Positions 1 through 6,617 of a stretch of DNA of 10,153 bases are shown here, piece after piece. Within the stretch, counting starts at the first letter, position 1. Each line of letters starts with the position of its first letter. The translations under genes and the position numbers were made by a program. The notes under the pieces are model-generated. The model was not told the origin of the DNA, did no database searches, and saw only the letters and a program-made list of their open reading frames with translations. The DNA is from UBA6776 sp964636785 (GTDB lineage: Bacteria; Bdellovibrionota; Bdellovibrionia; Bdellovibrionales; UBA1609). Location of the stretch: contig CAZWVK010000094.1 in NCBI GenBank assembly GCA_964636785.1, forward strand, positions 1 through 10,153. The letters are read 5' to 3'.

Positions 1-24
1 CATCTTCCTACTCGTACATTTGAA

Positions 25-879
25 GTGAATTCTGCAAAACAAAAGGTGAAAATTGGCTCAGATCAGCCATTGGCGCTGATTTCTGGCCCTTGCGTGATTG
101 ATTCAAAAGAACTGATTTTTGAAACCGCGAAGCATATGGTGAATCTCACCCAAAAACTTGGCATCCCTTTAATATTTAAGAGCTCCTATGAAAAAGACAA
201 TCGAGGCACTGAGAAAAACTGGAAAGGCCCAATGGCTGAAGAAGGTTTAAAGATCCTAAAGTCAGTGCGCGAAGAATTCGGCGTTCCAGTTCTTACGGAT
301 GTTCACCGTGTGGAAGATGTGAAAGAAGTGGCTGAGTATGTTGATGTTTTGCAAATTCCAGCCTACATGTGCCAACAAACTTCGCTTGCAATCGCGTGTG
401 GGGAAACCGGTCGCCCGATCAATGTCAAAAAAGGTCAGTTTTTAGCTCCAGAGACGATGGGCGGAGTGGTTGGAAAAATTCGCTCAACTGGAAACCAGAA
501 TATTTTATTAACTGAGCGCGGCGCCAGTTTTGGATACAACCGTCTCGTTGCAGACATGAGATCCATTCCCATTATGCAGGAAACGGGTGCGCCGGCCTGT
601 TTTGACGCTACCCACGTTATTCGACTTTATGGAATTTCGAGCGCAGATCCAGCTGGTGGAGAACCACGATTTGTGCCGCACCTGACTTTGGCCTCCGTTG
701 CCGCAGGAACCGATGCGCTCTTTTTGGAAACTCATCCACGTCCAATGACAGCCAAATGTGATGCTGCTTCTCAGCTCAACATGGCGCACATGGAAGATCT
801 TCTTAAAATGTGCCTAGCGGTAAGAAAGGCCATTCAAAGACCCGAAAATGTAGGTGAAATCTCAGCTCCCCATCTGTAA
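25..879 (+). CDS. kdsA: 3-deoxy-8-phosphooctulonate synthase (Kdo-8-phosphate synthase), metal-dependent type
   Basis: Condenses phosphoenolpyruvate with arabinose 5-phosphate to give Kdo 8-phosphate, the precursor of the inner-core sugar of LPS; cytoplasmic TIM barrel. Family motifs run the whole length: ISGPCVIDS (19-27), FKSSYEKDNRG (51-61), TDVH (91-94), NVKKGQFLAP (133-142), ERGASFGYN (164-172), FDATH (193-197), FLETHP (233-238). Cys23, His197, Glu235 and Asp246 match the four metal ligands of the metal-dependent class (Aquifex type); the E. coli metal-independent class has Asn at the Cys position. At 284 residues the length is normal. The GTG at 25 gives a plausible N-terminus but has no clear Shine-Dalgarno, and the frame stays open to the left edge, so the true start may lie a few codons outside the window. 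It is followed after 12 bp by the lptF-like gene, probably as one transcript. Confidence 0.96.
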   Translation: MNSAKQKVKIGSDQPLALISGPCVIDSKELIFETAKHMVNLTQKLGIPLIFKSSYEKDNRGTEKNWKGPMAEEGLKILKSVREEFGVPVLTDVHRVEDVKEVAEYVDVLQIPAYMCQQTSLAIACGETGRPINVKKGQFLAPETMGGVVGKIRSTGNQNILLTERGASFGYNRLVADMRSIPIMQETGAPACFDATHVIRLYGISSADPAGGEPRFVPHLTLASVAAGTDALFLETHPRPMTAKCDAASQLNMAHMEDLLKMCLAVRKAIQRPENVGEISAPHL

Positions 880-891
880 GCTTTTGGAAGA

Positions 892-1995
892 GTGAGAATT
901 AAGAACCTAACAGCTCATCGTTATATTTTCTTTGAGATGCTCCCCTCTTTTTTAATTGGGGTTTGCGTCTTCTTAGGCATTCTGCTTATGTTTCAGGCGC
1001 TACGTCTGACTGAGTTTATACTCATTCATGGCGTGGAGCTTCCAGTGATTGGTCGAATCACACTCTACTTGTCGCTCAGTTTTTTACCTGTGATTTTACC
1101 GATGAGTCTTTTGTTCAGTATCTTACTGACCTATAGCCGCATGAGCCAGGACTCAGAGATTGTGGCCTTTCGCTCAATTGGTGTTGGCCAAAGACAGCTC
1201 TATATTCCAGCACTTATTTTAAGTCTTTTTGGAGTCGTGATTTCGCTACAAACATCACACAATATCGGACCATGGGGGAACTTCAATTTTGAAAAGTTGA
1301 TCCATGAACTCGGAACACAGAAAGTAGGCGCATCCATCAAAGCAGGAATTTTCTCTGAAGGTTTTTTTGATTTCGTTGTTTACGCCAATGATGTGGATAC
1401 CCAGACAGGAAACTTGAGCAAAGTTTTTATTTATGATGAGCGACAAAAGAATTCACCCCTAACTATTATTTCGAAAACAGGTCGAGTTCTTCAGGAAAAG
1501 ACGCCGGCCGGATGGACAGCTTCACTTGAGCTAAGGGATGGCACTATCCATCGGACTCTGGAAAACACTTACACGCAAATTAGTTTTGAAACCTATTCTG
1601 TCGATTTATTTGATCCGCATGATTCCCAGGAGAGAAAAAAATCTCCCCCCTCAATGACATCTTCGGAAGTTTCGAAAAGACTTGAGTCCAAAGATCTACC
1701 GGAGAAGGAGATCCGCGCTCTCGAAGTGGAATATCATCGTCGCTGGTCTCTTCCATTTGCGTGTTTAGTCTTTGGAATCATGGGTGTTGCACTTGGCACT
1801 TCCGCAAACAGACGTCACGCGAAATCATCTGGCTTTGTTTTATGTTTAATAGTTATTGTCACCTACTGGATATCGTACGTCGTTGCTGAAGGCATGGCTC
1901 GAAATGGACATATGCCAGCTTGGCTTTCACTATGGCTTGTGAATGGAGTCTTCACACTTTATGGACTAAAGAAATTTAAAGCCAGCGAAACATGA
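892..1995 (+). CDS. lptF: LPS export permease, LptF/LptG family (YjgP/YjgQ)
   Basis: Inner-membrane subunit of the Lpt ABC transporter, which extracts LPS from the inner membrane and passes it to the periplasmic bridge. The 367-residue protein has the family layout: three N-terminal membrane segments (about 15-38, 55-82, 103-120), a periplasmic jellyroll-type region (about 121-285), and three C-terminal segments (about 287-305, 313-335, 343-361). Diagnostic stretches are the RYIFFEMLPSF start, ILPMSLLFSILLTYSRMSQDSE (split around residue 80), and WSLPFACLVFGIMGVALG before TM4. The GTG start is the only candidate after the kdsA stop in the same frame; GGAAG lies only about one base upstream, which is tight. 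The choice of LptF over LptG rests on the ILPMSLL-type TM2 and is tentative; no second family member is present here. The 3' end overlaps dprA on the other strand. Confidence 0.92.
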   Translation: MRIKNLTAHRYIFFEMLPSFLIGVCVFLGILLMFQALRLTEFILIHGVELPVIGRITLYLSLSFLPVILPMSLLFSILLTYSRMSQDSEIVAFRSIGVGQRQLYIPALILSLFGVVISLQTSHNIGPWGNFNFEKLIHELGTQKVGASIKAGIFSEGFFDFVVYANDVDTQTGNLSKVFIYDERQKNSPLTIISKTGRVLQEKTPAGWTASLELRDGTIHRTLENTYTQISFETYSVDLFDPHDSQERKKSPPSMTSSEVSKRLESKDLPEKEIRALEVEYHRRWSLPFACLVFGIMGVALGTSANRRHAKSSGFVLCLIVIVTYWISYVVAEGMARNGHMPAWLSLWLVNGVFTLYGLKKFKASET

Positions 1996-2835
1996 CTCCA
2001 ATAAATCGTGCTCATTCAAAATAAGAGTCGCACCCTCTTTGATCAGCTGATTTGAACCCTGCCCCACGCTCAACCATGGACTAAATGGAAGTGTAAGAAC
2101 ATCTTTTCCGAGCTGGGCAGCATGTCTTGCTGTCACGAGGCTTCCCGACCGAACTCCACCCTCTACAAGAAGACACGACTGTCCCAAGGCTGCGATAAGC
2201 TCATTTCTTTGATGAAAGAAATGTTTTCTGACCGTCTGATCAAAACCGTATGTACTCAAAATAGCCCCTCCCCGATCAATGATTTCAGAAGCTATATCGA
2301 GAAGGCTTGTGGGATAAATTTCGCCAAGACCACTTGGAATTAAACAGATCGTCGGCTGTGAAGTTTCCAAACTGATTCGGTGCGCCCATTGATCCACCCC
2401 ACGGGCACCTCCGCTTACAACTCCTAGCTGGGATTTGTCTAGAAATGGTGTGAGATGATAAGTCATCCACCTCAAACTCTCGTGATGAGGCCTTCGACTA
2501 CCAACTACACTGATAAATTTATGAGTTTTCCAAACTGGCGCTCCCAGATAGGAAACCAAGGGTGGCGCGAAGTTCAAATTTCTGAATTCTTCGGGATAGT
2601 CTTCACAAAAAAGGCTTATAAATTTTGCTCTTGAAAATAATGGATGGTTCAGAGCTGCAAACCACCGATCTCTCCAGTTCACATTTATGAGCTGCTTTTT
2701 TGTTTTTGAATGGAGAGTTTCAAAAATATCATCAGCATTTTGACTAAGATTCCTACCGATGATTTTTAAATCTTCAGGGGAAAACTGAACACCATATGAG
2801 AAAGCATATAAAAGTGAGAAGTGGGAAAGCTGCAT
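1966..2835 (-). CDS. dprA: DNA-processing protein DprA (Rossmann-fold core only)
   Basis: DprA binds incoming single-stranded DNA in the cytoplasm during natural transformation and loads RecA on it. The 289-residue product has the DprA Rossmann fold: DYPEEF (79-84), VGSRRP (111-116), SGGARGVDQWAH (141-152), IPSGLGEIYP (166-175), RGGAILSTYG (188-197), HQRNELIAALG (208-218), VEGGVRSGSLVTARHA (224-239) and a GSNQLIKEGA block (260-269). The first 60 residues are a reduced N-terminal helical region. The protein ends soon after the Rossmann fold, so the C-terminal winged-helix domain of many DprA proteins is absent. ATG 2835 is supported by an in-frame stop three codons upstream, but the Shine-Dalgarno is weak. 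It is the last gene of a minus-strand unit, 83 bp after the LysM gene, and its last 30 bp overlap the convergent lptF-like gene. Confidence 0.93.
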   Translation of the reverse strand: MQLSHFSLLYAFSYGVQFSPEDLKIIGRNLSQNADDIFETLHSKTKKQLINVNWRDRWFAALNHPLFSRAKFISLFCEDYPEEFRNLNFAPPLVSYLGAPVWKTHKFISVVGSRRPHHESLRWMTYHLTPFLDKSQLGVVSGGARGVDQWAHRISLETSQPTICLIPSGLGEIYPTSLLDIASEIIDRGGAILSTYGFDQTVRKHFFHQRNELIAALGQSCLLVEGGVRSGSLVTARHAAQLGKDVLTLPFSPWLSVGQGSNQLIKEGATLILNEHDLLESCFAGFKFL

Positions 2836-2918
2836 GGAAAATCAAATCTGCAATCTCAAAAGCCACTTCATTTCAATTTTTTTTAAATTAAAACCAAAAG
2901 ATGTACGAATTTCGGATA

Positions 2919-4208
2919 TTAGTTGAAGGATCCATCCCCAGGCGTGATTCGCTCGGAGCCCCCTAGCACAACGGCAGTCGCAAAATGATCTCTCACGTCG
3001 ACCACCTGAACCTGCCCAACCTGAACTTGAGTGAATTCCATCAACGGCTTCGGCTCTCTAAACTCCTGGCTTTTCCTATTTTGAATCATAAAAATGTCAC
3101 CTTCACTGACACCACTGCTGCTTCCCTTATCTATATAAACGACATTACCTGTTGAAAAATGGAAGCCGCGATTGTCAAGCTGTCCGCCAAGAACCCGAAT
3201 CGGCAAATTTGAAACGCGTCCAGCTTTTGAAAAATCAATTCTCTTCATACGGCCACTGATAAGCCTCAGACCTCGAGTAGTTAAGTCCAATGATCGATCG
3301 ATCCTCGCTCTATAGTAAGTCGACCCATATTTAGGACGTCGGACTTCTATTGGCTCACGAAGAGTGATTTGCGCAGCAATTCTAAGGACACGTCCATTAC
3401 GAGCGTTTCTCTCCTCCCGGTAATTTAATCCACCTGCATCATGGACCACCAAAAGAACATCCCCTGGTTGAACTCGATTGGAGTCCAATCGAACATACAC
3501 AGTCTTTCCGTGGACCATGATCTCATCATCAATCTGAGGCTCAACGACTTCGCCAAGAAACTGTACAGGTTCCTCAGCGACGAAACTTTGCAAAAGGGCT
3601 TGGTCTTGAACAGTTAGAATTTTACGCGGAACAATCTCAAGATCCCAATCGTTCACTTCACGCCCTGGACTGATATTATTGTATCCCCAGAATGGAAGAC
3701 TTACTGGAAATTTTTGGAGAACGGGCTTTGGCTGAACAAGTGGGGGCGGAACTTCAATCCCAGGAAGCTCTTGGCTGCCCCCGGTAGAAACAAGAGTCGG
3801 AAGTGCATCTGCCATCGTTTCCCCTGAGTTTGAACTCTGTTCAGTGATAAAAAAAGATGGCGCACTGTCGGATGATCCTAATCGAAATCGAATCTCGTTA
3901 CCAGGCTCAATGAGATGTGGATTCTCAATTCGTGAATTCACAGACCAAACTTTTGGCCAGTAGTTTCCGTCGCCGAAAAAAAGTTCACTGATATTCCAGA
4001 GATTATCGCCAGGCTGAATTTTGTAGGATTCAGTTGTTAGCGGCTCTAAGAGCTTATTCCATGCCTTTTGGTCTGTGGGCTTAGCGTGGTACTCTCGGTA
4101 TATTTCGTAAAAGCGTGACTCCTGATCAACCTGCGCGATACCACTAGGTAAGAAGGCCGCTTGGCTCACTAAGAGAGTCGCTAATAGAGTCTTCTTTCTC
4201 ATAATCAC
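2919..4208 (-). CDS. Secreted LysM-domain envelope protein
   Basis: Probable periplasmic peptidoglycan-binding protein of unknown specific role. From the chosen GTG start the protein has 429 residues: a signal peptide (MRKK then a hydrophobic stretch, likely cut near residue 26), a LysM domain at about 61-108 with IQPGDNLWNIS and NPHLIEPG motifs, a proline-rich linker (about 145-170), then two related beta-rich modules. The modules share the pattern V-Y-x(4)-S-x(3)-V-x(2)-G-D near 237-250 and 357-371, resembling SH3-like or FlgT-C-type tails of other LysM proteins (from memory). Start: AAGGA at 4214-4218 sits 6 bp from GTG 4208; ATG 4214 overlaps it and ATG 4202 (starting MRKK) is 11 bp away, so 4202 is the main alternative. 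The TPR gene lies about 17 bp upstream and dprA downstream, suggesting one operon. Confidence 0.85.
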   Translation of the reverse strand: MIMRKKTLLATLLVSQAAFLPSGIAQVDQESRFYEIYREYHAKPTDQKAWNKLLEPLTTESYKIQPGDNLWNISELFFGDGNYWPKVWSVNSRIENPHLIEPGNEIRFRLGSSDSAPSFFITEQSSNSGETMADALPTLVSTGGSQELPGIEVPPPLVQPKPVLQKFPVSLPFWGYNNISPGREVNDWDLEIVPRKILTVQDQALLQSFVAEEPVQFLGEVVEPQIDDEIMVHGKTVYVRLDSNRVQPGDVLLVVHDAGGLNYREERNARNGRVLRIAAQITLREPIEVRRPKYGSTYYRARIDRSLDLTTRGLRLISGRMKRIDFSKAGRVSNLPIRVLGGQLDNRGFHFSTGNVVYIDKGSSSGVSEGDIFMIQNRKSQEFREPKPLMEFTQVQVGQVQVVDVRDHFATAVVLGGSERITPGDGSFN

Positions 4209-4213
4209 AGACA

Positions 4214-4218
4214 TCCTT
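4214..4218 (-). promoter_or_regulatory. Shine-Dalgarno deciding the LysM gene start
   Basis: AAGGA on the minus strand. Spacing is 6 bp to GTG 4208, 11 bp to ATG 4202, and it overlaps ATG 4214, which argues against the longest reading. Confidence 0.55.
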
Positions 4219-4225
4219 ATTAGCT

Positions 4226-4693
4226 CTATTTTACCTTTATTAATCGTCTTTCCAAGCTTGCACGACGTGACTCTGGACTTCCAGGGTAGTTTTTCTCTAT
4301 TCTTTTAAGGACGGTATCAGCTTGCTTCGGCAGTTCAAGCTTCTTATAAGTCATCGCGATTGCAAAAAGCGCTTCGGGACGTTTTATGCTAAAAGGTCTT
4401 TTATTATCTATTTCCGTAAAGGCTTTCAAGGCTTCAGCATAACGTCCTTTTTGCAACTCTAAAAAACCACGCAAAAAGGTCGCCTGATCTGAATAGATGC
4501 TCTTTGGATAATTCTTTCTCAATGCCTGCTCCTGATGAATCACATCCACCAGATCTTGCTTTTGATAGGAAGAGTAAAGTTTTGAAAAGATCAGCTTTTC
4601 ACCTTCCGGGAAAACCTGCTTCAAATTCGGCGTCGCGCCAAACACCGAGATCGAGAAAGCTGTTAAAGAAATCAAGATAGAAAGTTTTGTCAT
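4226..4693 (-). CDS. Secreted TPR-like repeat protein
   Basis: A 155-residue exported protein of unknown function. The N-terminus (MTKLSILISLTAFSISVFGA) is a signal peptide with a type I site near residue 19-20 and no lipobox cysteine. The rest is helical with about three tetratricopeptide-like units (roughly 34-65, 68-98, 107-138), including NYPKSIYSDQA, RGFLELQKGRYAEALKAF and MTYKKLELPKQADTVL followed by NYPGSPES. This is the pattern of periplasmic TPR proteins such as CpoB/YbgF or BamD, but the family cannot be fixed from this. Start: the frame is open 24 codons further upstream, but a strong AAGGGGG lies 5 bp before ATG 4693 and the signal peptide begins there. It is first in the unit with the LysM protein and dprA; the stop is only 11-17 bp from the next start. 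Confidence 0.82.
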   Translation of the reverse strand: MTKLSILISLTAFSISVFGATPNLKQVFPEGEKLIFSKLYSSYQKQDLVDVIHQEQALRKNYPKSIYSDQATFLRGFLELQKGRYAEALKAFTEIDNKRPFSIKRPEALFAIAMTYKKLELPKQADTVLKRIEKNYPGSPESRRASLERRLIKVK

Positions 4694-4698
4694 TCGAG

Positions 4699-4705
4699 CC
4701 CCCTT
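4699..4705 (-). promoter_or_regulatory. Strong Shine-Dalgarno for the TPR-like gene
   Basis: AAGGGGG on the minus strand, 5 bp before ATG 4693. It fixes this start over a longer in-frame reading beginning at 4765 that would bury the signal peptide. Confidence 0.75.
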
Positions 4706-4910
4706 AAAAGATGATATGTAAGCCGCGTCATAATGCAAGCCTCTACCCCGACCACAGATTTCCACGAATTGTTAAAGTTTATCCACATTTCATTGTGTAT
4801 TTACCGGACTCACAGACCTTGGGCGAGGCTTCTGCAGTGGATTTCAGCGATTTGCCTACCCATTAATCACAGCTAAATTATTGATATCGCTTGATTATTT
4901 AAAAAATTAT

Positions 4911-4953
4911 CGAAATCTTAAAAGATCTTAACCGAAATCTTAAATCCGAAATC
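4911..4953. repeat. Three copies of CGAAATC in the competence intergenic region
   Basis: CGAAATC occurs at 4911, 4933 and 4947. The first two copies extend to the 12-mer CGAAATCTTAAA, 22 bp apart (two helical turns). Between them is the 8-bp palindrome AAGATCTT. This could be an operator cluster or simple duplication. Confidence 0.5.
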
Positions 4954-5023
4954 CGATCCACTCCATTCGCTCAATTTTAATTGATTGAACTTTGCTGAAG
5001 TCTTGAGCTTTGCAAGTAAATGT

Positions 5024-5896
5024 ATGGCTTATTTAACATTTTGCACAACGCTGCTTTTTGCCATCTTAGGCGCAGAGACCTTGAGTCCTTTCGCGGATTG
5101 GGCGCAGAGTCATTGTATCTCTCGAGCGGATCAAGGTGATTTTGGAGTGCTCAAATCCGCAGTTGTTTGCGGAATGAAACTGAGTGAGCAGGACATTCAT
5201 CTTGAGTTTAAAAACTTAGGACTTATTCATCTTCTGGTCGTCTCAGGCGCTCATTTGATATTTCTTGAGAGAATTTTACTAAAACCTTTGTTTCTTCCGC
5301 TTCCCTTGCGCTTTAGAAACCTTGCTGTTCAGTTCGGTCTGATTCTTTATTCTTTTGTCGGAGGCCTACAAGCCCCACTTGTGCGCGCTTTGTTTCAGCG
5401 ACGGCAAGTGCACATAAACTCATCGAGTATTTTTCTTTCAGCTTTACTAACTATAATCTTTTTTCGCGAAATCTCACTCTCCTTACTGCTGAGTTGGAGC
5501 TGTGCCCTTTTGATTCAATGGCCCAGCGTTCGACCATTCTCAAAGATAGGAACCTCGGTGATTATTCTACTTGGAATCTACCCATTAATTCTTTCACTTG
5601 GTGCACCTATGCTCTTAAGTGCTGCACTTCAGGTTTTGTTTTCATCCTTCTTCGGCGCGATCGTATTTCCGGCCACATTGCTAAATACGATTCTCCCAAT
5701 AACCGAACTTGTAGATTCTATCTGGAGACTTTTTATTTTCGCATGCAAGGTCTCAAACATCTTAGATCTTGAAACCATTTACGGAGATATGACCTATTTC
5801 CCAAAGGAGCTCTATGTTTTTGCTCTTCAGATTTTCCACTGGCGCACAGAAGTTTCGGTGCAAAGAAAGAAGATTTGGAAAAATGATATCAATTGA
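5024..5896 (+). CDS. comEC: ComEC-type DNA channel, competence (transmembrane) domain only
   Basis: Inner-membrane channel that carries single-stranded DNA into the cytoplasm during transformation. The 290-residue reading has a first membrane helix (about 3-18), then the hallmark competence-domain block: LGLIHLLVVSGAHL (65-78, family consensus GxxHLLAVSGLHV) and GLQAPLVRALFQR (114-126), followed by several hydrophobic helices to about residue 275. It lacks the N-terminal OB-like domain (DUF4131) and the C-terminal metallo-beta-lactamase domain of full-length ComEC (commonly 650-800 residues); the latter is encoded by the next gene, overlapping by 14 bp. Start is uncertain: ATG 5024 is preferred, but TTG 4985, directly after an in-frame stop, would add 13 residues; neither has a good Shine-Dalgarno. 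Frame-shift origin of the split is discussed in the findings. Confidence 0.85.
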   Translation: MAYLTFCTTLLFAILGAETLSPFADWAQSHCISRADQGDFGVLKSAVVCGMKLSEQDIHLEFKNLGLIHLLVVSGAHLIFLERILLKPLFLPLPLRFRNLAVQFGLILYSFVGGLQAPLVRALFQRRQVHINSSSIFLSALLTIIFFREISLSLLLSWSCALLIQWPSVRPFSKIGTSVIILLGIYPLILSLGAPMLLSAALQVLFSSFFGAIVFPATLLNTILPITELVDSIWRLFIFACKVSNILDLETIYGDMTYFPKELYVFALQIFHWRTEVSVQRKKIWKNDIN

Positions 5897-6608
5897 TCGC
5901 CTCTGCTTATTGGCTGCGCTTTTCTTAAGCTTCGACTCACTGGCTGAAAGCAAATTGATTCTTTGGGATGTCGGACAAGGTCAATGGGCCACTTGGAGCG
6001 ACAGTGATTCCTGCCACCATTTCGATATGGGTGGAGAAAAGTTTCCCTTTAGAGTGCTCAGTGAGTGTAGAAAAAAAGTGAACCGCCTATCCATCACTCA
6101 TTGGGACTTTGATCATATCTCTTTTGTTTTTAAAGCACTCAAATATGGGCTCTCTTTTTGTGTCTTCAGTCTTCCTGAAGAAGATCATAAATGGAAAGCA
6201 AGATTAGAAAGGCAGTCCTCATGCCAAGAGATTATAGCTACCAAAATCGAGTCAGTTCTACCTCATCTGGTTTCACAAAAAAGGAATGATCGAAGCGTTA
6301 TCTTTAAGATCAACAATAATGTCTTGATCACAGGAGATGCCCCAGCCAAAGCAGAAAATCTTTTACACCGATATATTTCGATCTCGAATGTGAAATATCT
6401 AATTGCGGGTCACCACGGAAGCCTCACCTCGTCTTCCGAGGAGTTTATTGGCCGTCTGTCCGATTTGAGAATGGCGCTCTTAAGCGCAAGAAAACAAAAG
6501 TACAATCACCCCCACCCGATTGTTCAGGCAAGATTCAAGCGGAACAGGGTTCCGCTTGTTTCGACTCATGATTGGGGTCACTTAATAATCACTTTAACGA
6601 CTGACTGA
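5883..6608 (+). CDS. ComEC-type metallo-beta-lactamase-fold protein, stand-alone
   Basis: Matches the C-terminal MBL domain of ComEC, proposed to degrade the non-transported DNA strand outside the membrane. The 241-residue protein begins with a hydrophobic segment that reads as a signal peptide (possible cut after SLA, residue 21) or as the last membrane helix of a ComEC. Then come WDVGQGQ (28-34), the metal motif THWDFDH (72-78), ITGD (149-152), GHHGS (176-180) and NHPHP (208-212), in the order of ComEC MBL domains, so the predicted metal site is intact. ATG 5883 overlaps the comEC end by 14 bp, with GGAA just upstream, suggesting translational coupling. The frame is open back to 5814 but that stretch is Arg/Lys-rich and unlike a signal. 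It ends 9 bp from the convergent ald gene. Confidence 0.87.
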   Translation: MISIDRLCLLAALFLSFDSLAESKLILWDVGQGQWATWSDSDSCHHFDMGGEKFPFRVLSECRKKVNRLSITHWDFDHISFVFKALKYGLSFCVFSLPEEDHKWKARLERQSSCQEIIATKIESVLPHLVSQKRNDRSVIFKINNNVLITGDAPAKAENLLHRYISISNVKYLIAGHHGSLTSSSEEFIGRLSDLRMALLSARKQKYNHPHPIVQARFKRNRVPLVSTHDWGHLIITLTTD

Positions 6609-6617
6609 AATTCAATT

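Larger units (their letters stand above)
4694..5023. promoter_or_regulatory. Divergent intergenic region between the dprA unit and comEC
   Basis: About 330 bp with no gene on either strand, placed where promoters for both competence-related units must lie. It is AT-rich from about 4860 to 4985. On the plus strand a weak sigma70-like pair is TTGCCT (4852-4857), a 16-bp spacer, then TAAATT (4874-4879). On the minus strand TTGCAT (4733-4738) and TATCAT (4711-4716) are 16 bp apart, but the implied start would fall inside the Shine-Dalgarno. A palindrome with 6-bp arms (TCAATT-TT-AATTGA, 4971-4984) sits just before the earliest possible comEC start. No assignment of a regulator is possible. Confidence 0.5.

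Noticed and set aside
4711..4738. Minus-strand promoter TTGCAT-16-TATCAT for the TPR-like gene
   Set aside because: The transcription start would fall near 4704, inside the strong Shine-Dalgarno at 4699-4705.
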